Shown here one piece after another: positions 5,848 to 9,190 of a stretch of DNA of 9,190 nucleotides; within the stretch, counting starts at the first letter, position 1; each line of letters opens with the position of its first letter. Source of the stretch: Gammaproteobacteria bacterium. GTDB lineage: Bacteria > Pseudomonadota > Gammaproteobacteria > Natronospirales > REEB76. The notes beneath the pieces are model-generated. The model was not told the origin of the DNA and searched no databases. It worked only from the letters and a program-made list of their open reading frames with translations. The translations under genes were made by a program, and so were the position numbers. The stretch is from contig DAHVFI010000229.1 of the NCBI GenBank assembly GCA_027317045.1, positions 1 through 9,190 on the forward strand, written 5' to 3'.

Positions 5848-5864
5848 CCCGGCTGACTGCCGGG
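5848..5864 (+). other. Short hairpin after yqeY
   Basis: CCCGGC (5848-5853), TGACT and GCCGGG (5859-5864) form a 6-bp GC stem with a 5-nt loop, five bases after the yqeY stop. No T-tract follows, so it is not a standard intrinsic terminator. It could stabilise or mark the 3' end of an upstream message or act as a processing site. Confidence 0.4.
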
Positions 5865-5901
5865 GCTGTTGGCATGCTCTATCCTTTATAAAGCCGACGA
5901 G

Positions 5902-5983
5902 GGTGAGGAGTGAGGGGTGAGAGGTGAAGTCCCGCAGGCTTCGCTTTAACCATACTCCCCGTCCTTTACGCCTTACCCCTCAG
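5902..5983. repeat. Tandem heptamer repeat with inverted arms just upstream of dnaG
   Basis: Four tandem heptamers of form RGTGARR occupy 5902-5929: GGTGAGG, AGTGAGG, GGTGAGA, GGTGAAG. After 34 nt, a pyrimidine-rich arm runs from 5964 to 5982 and is close to their reverse complement. TGAGGGGTGAGAGGTGAAG (5911-5929) matches the complement of 5964-5982 at 15 of 19 positions. In RNA, two of the four mismatches become G-U pairs, so a long stem could form. The 3' arm ends 8 nt before the dnaG ATG. Similar GTGAGG-type intergenic repeats are recalled from other proteobacterial genomes, so this is probably one copy of a dispersed element. Confidence 0.7.
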
Positions 5984-5990
5984 CACTAAA

Positions 5991-7742
5991 ATGGCGCGCA
6001 TTCCGCAGAGCTTCATTGACGAACTCATCAGCCGCGTCGATATCGTGGAAGTGATTGACGCGCGTGTGCCGCTCAAGAAACACGGCCGGGAATTCACCGC
6101 CTGCTGCCCGTTCCACAATGAGAAAACCCCGTCGTTCACCGTCAGCCCCAGCAAACAGTTTTTTCACTGTTTCGGCTGTGGCGCCCACGGCACGGCACTC
6201 GGTTTCCTCATGGATTACGAACATCTGGATTTTGTGGAGGCTGTGCGCCAGCTGGCTTCCATGATAGGGATGGAGGTGCCGCAGGAAGCAGGTGAAACCC
6301 GCTCGGATCAGGCACCCTTGTACGCGGTATTGGACCAGGCGGCGCGCGTTTATCGCGAGGCGCTCAGAGATACGGCCGAGGCGGTGACCTATCTCAAGGG
6401 CCGTGGTCTCAGCGGCGAGATTGCCGCGGAGTTCGGCATCGGTTTCGCACCCGCCGGCTGGGATACCCTGCTAAAAGCCCTCGGTGGCGATGATCCGGGG
6501 CGTCAAAGTCTGAGCGCAGCGGGACTCATTATCCGCCGTGACGACGGCCGTTACTACGACCGCTTCCGCGAACGCATCATGTTTCCGATCCGCGACAGCC
6601 GCGGGCGCATCATCGCCTTCGGCGGCCGTGTGCTCGGCACAGACGAGCCCAAGTATCTGAATTCGCCGGAAACACCGCTGTTCCACAAAGGCCGGGAACT
6701 CTACGGTTTGTATGCAGCCCGGCAGGCAGTGCGTGATATCCAGCGGCTGCTGGTGGTGGAGGGCTACATGGACGTGGTGGCGCTGCATCAGCATGGATTG
6801 CGATACGCCGTTGCGACCTTGGGCACCGCCACCACCAGCGAGCATCTGCAACGCTTGTTCCGGGTGACTTCGGAAGTGGTGTTCTGCTTCGATGGCGACC
6901 GGGCCGGCCGCGCGGCTGCCTGGCGGGCGCTGGAAAACGCCCTGCCCGAGGCCCGTGAAGGCCGGCAGATCAAATTTCTGTTTCTACCCGAAGGCGAGGA
7001 CCCGGATACCCTGGTACGCAAGGAAGGCAAGGATGCCTTTGAGGCCCGCATCAAAGGGGCGGTGCCCTTATCCAGCTTCTTGTTGGACAGACTCAGCGCC
7101 CAGACGGATCTGGGCAGTCTGGATGGCCGCGCGCGGCTGGTGGAGCTGGCCCGGCCCCATCTCCTGCGCTTGCCGGTCGGCCTTTACCGGGAGATGCTGG
7201 TCTCGGAGCTGGCGCGACGCGCCCAGGTGGATTCCGGGAAATTGACTATGCTTAGTCAGGCATCCGGCCACGGCGAGCCCGCCCGCAAGACCATCCAAGG
7301 GGGCCGCCCGAGCCTGACCGGCCCAGTACGCAAGGCGATCGCCCTGCTGTTAACCCGGCCGGCGTTGGCCGCCTTGGCAGGTGACCCGGCGGCTCTGGAG
7401 GGCTTAAACCTCAAGGGCGTTGAGGTTCTGAAAGCCGTGCTGGAATTCGCCCGGGCTCATCCCCATATCTCCGGGGCGGGTCTGCTGGAGCACTGGCGGG
7501 ATACGGAGACCGGGAGCCACCTCATGAAACTTGCGCAAGTGGAGCTGGTCATTCCTTCGGAGGCCATGGAAAGCGAGTTTCAGGCCGTGATGACCGATCT
7601 GGAAGGCCGGCGTCCCGCGGAACAGCGGCTCGCGGACCTTTTGGAGGCTTCCCGGCAGCGTCCCCTGGAAGCCGGTGAAAAGACTGAGTTATCCCGTCTG
7701 CTGAAGGCGCGGCCTGGCGATCGCGGCGGCATCAAGCCATGA
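5991..7742 (+). CDS. dnaG: DNA primase
   Basis: DnaG makes the RNA primers for both replication strands and works with the DnaB helicase. The 583 residues match E. coli (581). The N-terminal CHC2 zinc-binding domain has C39, H42, C60 and C63 within ACCPFHNEKTPSFT and HCFGCGAHG. The RNA-polymerase core includes ERIMFPIRDSRGRIIAFGGR (194-213). The TOPRIM domain has EGYMDV with catalytic E257 and DGDRAG with D301 and D303. The C-terminal helicase-binding region, about 445-575, is divergent, as usual. The start is fixed by MARIPQSFIDELISRVDIV. No Shine-Dalgarno is visible before ATG 5991; an inverted-repeat arm lies there instead. Low translation would fit the few primase molecules a cell needs. 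The 3' third also carries a sigma-32-like promoter motif for rpoD. Confidence 0.98.
   Translation: MARIPQSFIDELISRVDIVEVIDARVPLKKHGREFTACCPFHNEKTPSFTVSPSKQFFHCFGCGAHGTALGFLMDYEHLDFVEAVRQLASMIGMEVPQEAGETRSDQAPLYAVLDQAARVYREALRDTAEAVTYLKGRGLSGEIAAEFGIGFAPAGWDTLLKALGGDDPGRQSLSAAGLIIRRDDGRYYDRFRERIMFPIRDSRGRIIAFGGRVLGTDEPKYLNSPETPLFHKGRELYGLYAARQAVRDIQRLLVVEGYMDVVALHQHGLRYAVATLGTATTSEHLQRLFRVTSEVVFCFDGDRAGRAAAWRALENALPEAREGRQIKFLFLPEGEDPDTLVRKEGKDAFEARIKGAVPLSSFLLDRLSAQTDLGSLDGRARLVELARPHLLRLPVGLYREMLVSELARRAQVDSGKLTMLSQASGHGEPARKTIQGGRPSLTGPVRKAIALLLTRPALAALAGDPAALEGLNLKGVEVLKAVLEFARAHPHISGAGLLEHWRDTETGSHLMKLAQVELVIPSEAMESEFQAVMTDLEGRRPAEQRLADLLEASRQRPLEAGEKTELSRLLKARPGDRGGIKP
7440..7468 (+). 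promoter_or_regulatory. Candidate sigma-32 (heat-shock) promoter inside dnaG
   Basis: CCCCATAT (7461-7468) is an exact match to the sigma-32 -10 consensus CCCCATnT. CTGGAAT (7440-7446), 14 nt upstream, matches CTTGAAA at five of seven positions with normal spacing. It lies about 370 nt before rpoD. In E. coli a heat-shock promoter for rpoD is also located within dnaG, so position supports function. The bases encode ordinary DnaG residues (LEFARAHPHI), so chance is possible. Confidence 0.4.
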
Positions 7743-7776
7743 AGCGCTTGATTTACCTGGAAAAACTCAGATTTTC

Positions 7777-7785
7777 TGATAAAAT
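7777..7785 (+). promoter_or_regulatory. Candidate extended -10 promoter for rpoD
   Basis: TGATAAAAT carries the extended -10 TGn and a five-of-six TATAAT match in an AT-rich stretch of the 94-bp dnaG-rpoD spacer. The -35 region is weak (CTGGAA at 17 nt), which extended -10 promoters tolerate. Transcription would begin near 7792, about 45 nt before rpoD and only about 8 nt before a terminator-like hairpin. A small inverted repeat, TCAGA-TTT-TCTGA (7767-7779), abuts the -10. Confidence 0.45.
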
Positions 7786-7799
7786 TAACGGTTCCCCTC

Positions 7800-7823
7800 C
7801 GGCGCCGCACAGGCGCCGTTTTT
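7800..7823 (+). terminator. Terminator-like hairpin directly upstream of rpoD
   Basis: CGGCGCC (7800-7806), loop GCACA, GGCGCCG (7812-7818) and TTTTT (7819-7823) form a compact intrinsic terminator: a perfect 7-bp GC stem, a 5-nt loop and a T5 tract. It ends 13 nt before the rpoD ATG. In this position it would attenuate transcription entering rpoD from dnaG or from a local promoter. Confidence 0.7.
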
Positions 7824-7836
7824 CACCCGAGACACC

Positions 7837-9190
7837 ATGGCCGACATGAACGAAGACAAGCAGTCGAAGCTCAAACTCCTGATCGCCAAGGGCAAGGAGC
7901 AGGGCTACCTCACCTACGCGGAGGTTAACGACCACCTGCCCAACGAGATCGTTGATCCGGAGCAGATCGAAGAGATCGTGGCGATGATCAACGACATGGG
8001 CATCCCGGTGCACGAAGAGGCGCCGGATGCCGACCAACTGCTGCTGACCGAAGCGCCAGCGTCCTCTGCGGATGACGATGAAGCCGCGGAAGAAGCGGCG
8101 GCGGCGCTCGCCGCACTGGATGCGGAATTCGGCCGTACCACCGACCCGGTGCGCATGTACATGCGTGAAATGGGGACGGTGGAATTGCTCACCCGCGAAG
8201 GCGAAATCAAGATCGCCAAACGCATCGAAGAAGGCCTGACCCAGGTACTCGCGTCGGTAGCCACCTATCCCGCGTCCTCGGCGCTGCTGCTCTCCGAATA
8301 CGCCGGCATTGCTGAAGGCCGCACCAAACTCACGGACATCATTTCGGGGTTCATTGATCCGAATGCCGATAACTCAGTGCAGGAACCGGCCCCGCATGTG
8401 GAAACGCCGGTAGTCAGCGAGCTGCCGCCGGCTGAGGAAGACGCCGAGGCCGGTGATGACATAGAAGTGCCGGTCAAGGCCAAATCCGGCAAACCGGGAG
8501 ACGACGAGGACGAGGAAAGCGACGCGGATGCGGACGCTAGTCCGGTGGACACCGGCCCTGATCCGGAGGAAACCGCGCGCCGTTTCGCGCAGCTGAAAAA
8601 GCTGCACGATAAAGTGGTTAAGGCCATCGCCAAGCACGGCACCGCCCATAAGAGCACCATGCGTGTGCGCAAGCAGCTCGCGGAAACCCTTATGCTGCTG
8701 AAGCTCACACCGCGCATGACCGACATGCTCACCGGCGGACTACGCCGCCTGGTGGATACCATCCGCTCTCACGAACGCCAGATCATGGGCCTGTGCGTGG
8801 GCAAAGCCGGCATGCCACGCAAGGATTTCATCAAGAGTTTCCCTGAGAACGAGACCAACGTGCGTTGGATAGATCGCCAGATCAAATCCAAACGCAAGTG
8901 GTCCTCGGCGTTGGGCCGGCAGAAAGAAGAAGTGGTGCGATTGCAGCACCGGCTCACCGCCATTGAGCATGAGGCGCACCTTTCAATACAGGAACTCAAG
9001 GAGATCAATCGCCAGATGTCCATCGGCGAGGCCAAGGCACGCCGCGCCAAGAAGGAAATGGTGGAAGCCAACCTGCGTCTGGTGATTTCCATCGCCAAGA
9101 AGTACACCAACCGCGGCCTGCAGTTCCTGGATCTGATCCAGGAGGGCAACATCGGCCTCATGAAAGCAGTGGACAAATTCGAATACCGCC
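7837..9190 (+). CDS. rpoD: RNA polymerase sigma-70 factor RpoD (partial, cut by window end)
   Basis: This is the housekeeping sigma factor, which directs RNA polymerase to most promoters. The first 451 codons are present; a full protein of about 600 residues is expected. Region 1.1 is residues 1-80 (KLKLLIAKGKEQGYLTYAEV). Region 1.2 begins at DPVRMYMREMGTVELLTREGE (103-123). The non-conserved region follows, with an acidic, low-complexity tract at about 198-245 (DDEDEESDADADA). Conserved sigma region 2 starts near EMVEANLRLVISIAKKYTNRG, and the window ends at KFEYR, inside region 2. ATG 7837 gives MADMNEDKQSK; an in-frame ATG at 7846 is the alternative. GAGA just upstream is a weak ribosome site. 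A terminator-like hairpin ends 13 nt before the start. Regions 2.4, 3 and 4 are outside the window. Confidence 0.98.
   Translation, partial: MADMNEDKQSKLKLLIAKGKEQGYLTYAEVNDHLPNEIVDPEQIEEIVAMINDMGIPVHEEAPDADQLLLTEAPASSADDDEAAEEAAAALAALDAEFGRTTDPVRMYMREMGTVELLTREGEIKIAKRIEEGLTQVLASVATYPASSALLLSEYAGIAEGRTKLTDIISGFIDPNADNSVQEPAPHVETPVVSELPPAEEDAEAGDDIEVPVKAKSGKPGDDEDEESDADADASPVDTGPDPEETARRFAQLKKLHDKVVKAIAKHGTAHKSTMRVRKQLAETLMLLKLTPRMTDMLTGGLRRLVDTIRSHERQIMGLCVGKAGMPRKDFIKSFPENETNVRWIDRQIKSKRKWSSALGRQKEEVVRLQHRLTAIEHEAHLSIQELKEINRQMSIGEAKARRAKKEMVEANLRLVISIAKKYTNRGLQFLDLIQEGNIGLMKAVDKFEYR

Noticed and set aside
5869..5892. Possible dnaG promoter (TTGGCA 5869-5874 with TATAAA 5887-5892)
   Set aside because: The spacing is 12 nt, too short for sigma-70, and no -35 is present at 16-18 nt from TATAAA.
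5902..5929. Heptamer repeats considered as a CRISPR-like or iteron array
   Set aside because: Units are contiguous, 7 nt long and without spacers; no cas or replication initiator gene is nearby.
8265..8762. 165-codon minus-strand frame opposite rpoD
   Set aside because: The Ser-rich product is the mirror of the acidic RpoD linker; rpoD is certain on the plus strand.

Overview
The window is a chromosomal segment from a fairly GC-rich gammaproteobacterium. It is built around the conserved rpsU-yqeY-dnaG-rpoD macromolecular synthesis cluster, with a divergent tsaD-folB-folK-cca cluster on the other strand. The proteins read most like the Pseudomonas/Xanthomonas/Chromatiales side of the class: yqeY lies between rpsU and dnaG, tsaD diverges from rpsU, and folB-folK-cca follow tsaD. 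Genus cannot be fixed from the sequence. Both ends are cut: a HigA-type antitoxin gene at the left may begin outside, and rpoD runs off the right edge.

Layout. (1) 1-526: a HigA-family antitoxin, followed immediately by the decayed, frameshifted 5' part of a second higA. (2) 527-1756, plus strand: a MidA/NDUFAF7-family SAM-dependent methyltransferase, convergent with cca and only 13 nt from its stop codon. (3) 4990 down to 1770, minus strand: tsaD (tRNA t6A37 synthesis), folB and folK (consecutive tetrahydrofolate steps, 8-nt overlap), an unannotated 32-codon lipoprotein-like reading frame, and cca (tRNA CCA end). The plsY gene often found in related clusters is absent between tsaD and folB. 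(4) 4991-5090: a compact bidirectional promoter in which an 8-bp inverted repeat supplies a TAGAAT -10 hexamer on each strand. (5) 5091-9190, plus strand: rpsU, an intrinsic attenuator, yqeY, a heptamer-repeat element with inverted arms, dnaG, internal promoter candidates plus a second terminator-like hairpin, then rpoD.

The right half couples translation initiation (S21), replication priming (DnaG) and housekeeping transcription (sigma-70). The sequence shows how the three products could be made in different amounts: a strong promoter before rpsU, a terminator after it, no Shine-Dalgarno before dnaG, and separate sigma-32-like and extended -10 promoter candidates before rpoD. The left half joins tRNA maturation/modification with folate synthesis.

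No phage, IS element, CRISPR array, tRNA or rRNA gene was seen, and no wholly new multigene system. The most unusual items are the small lipoprotein-like ORF between folK and cca, the palindromic divergent promoter, the heptamer repeat next to the dnaG start, and the terminator-like hairpin 13 nt before rpoD.
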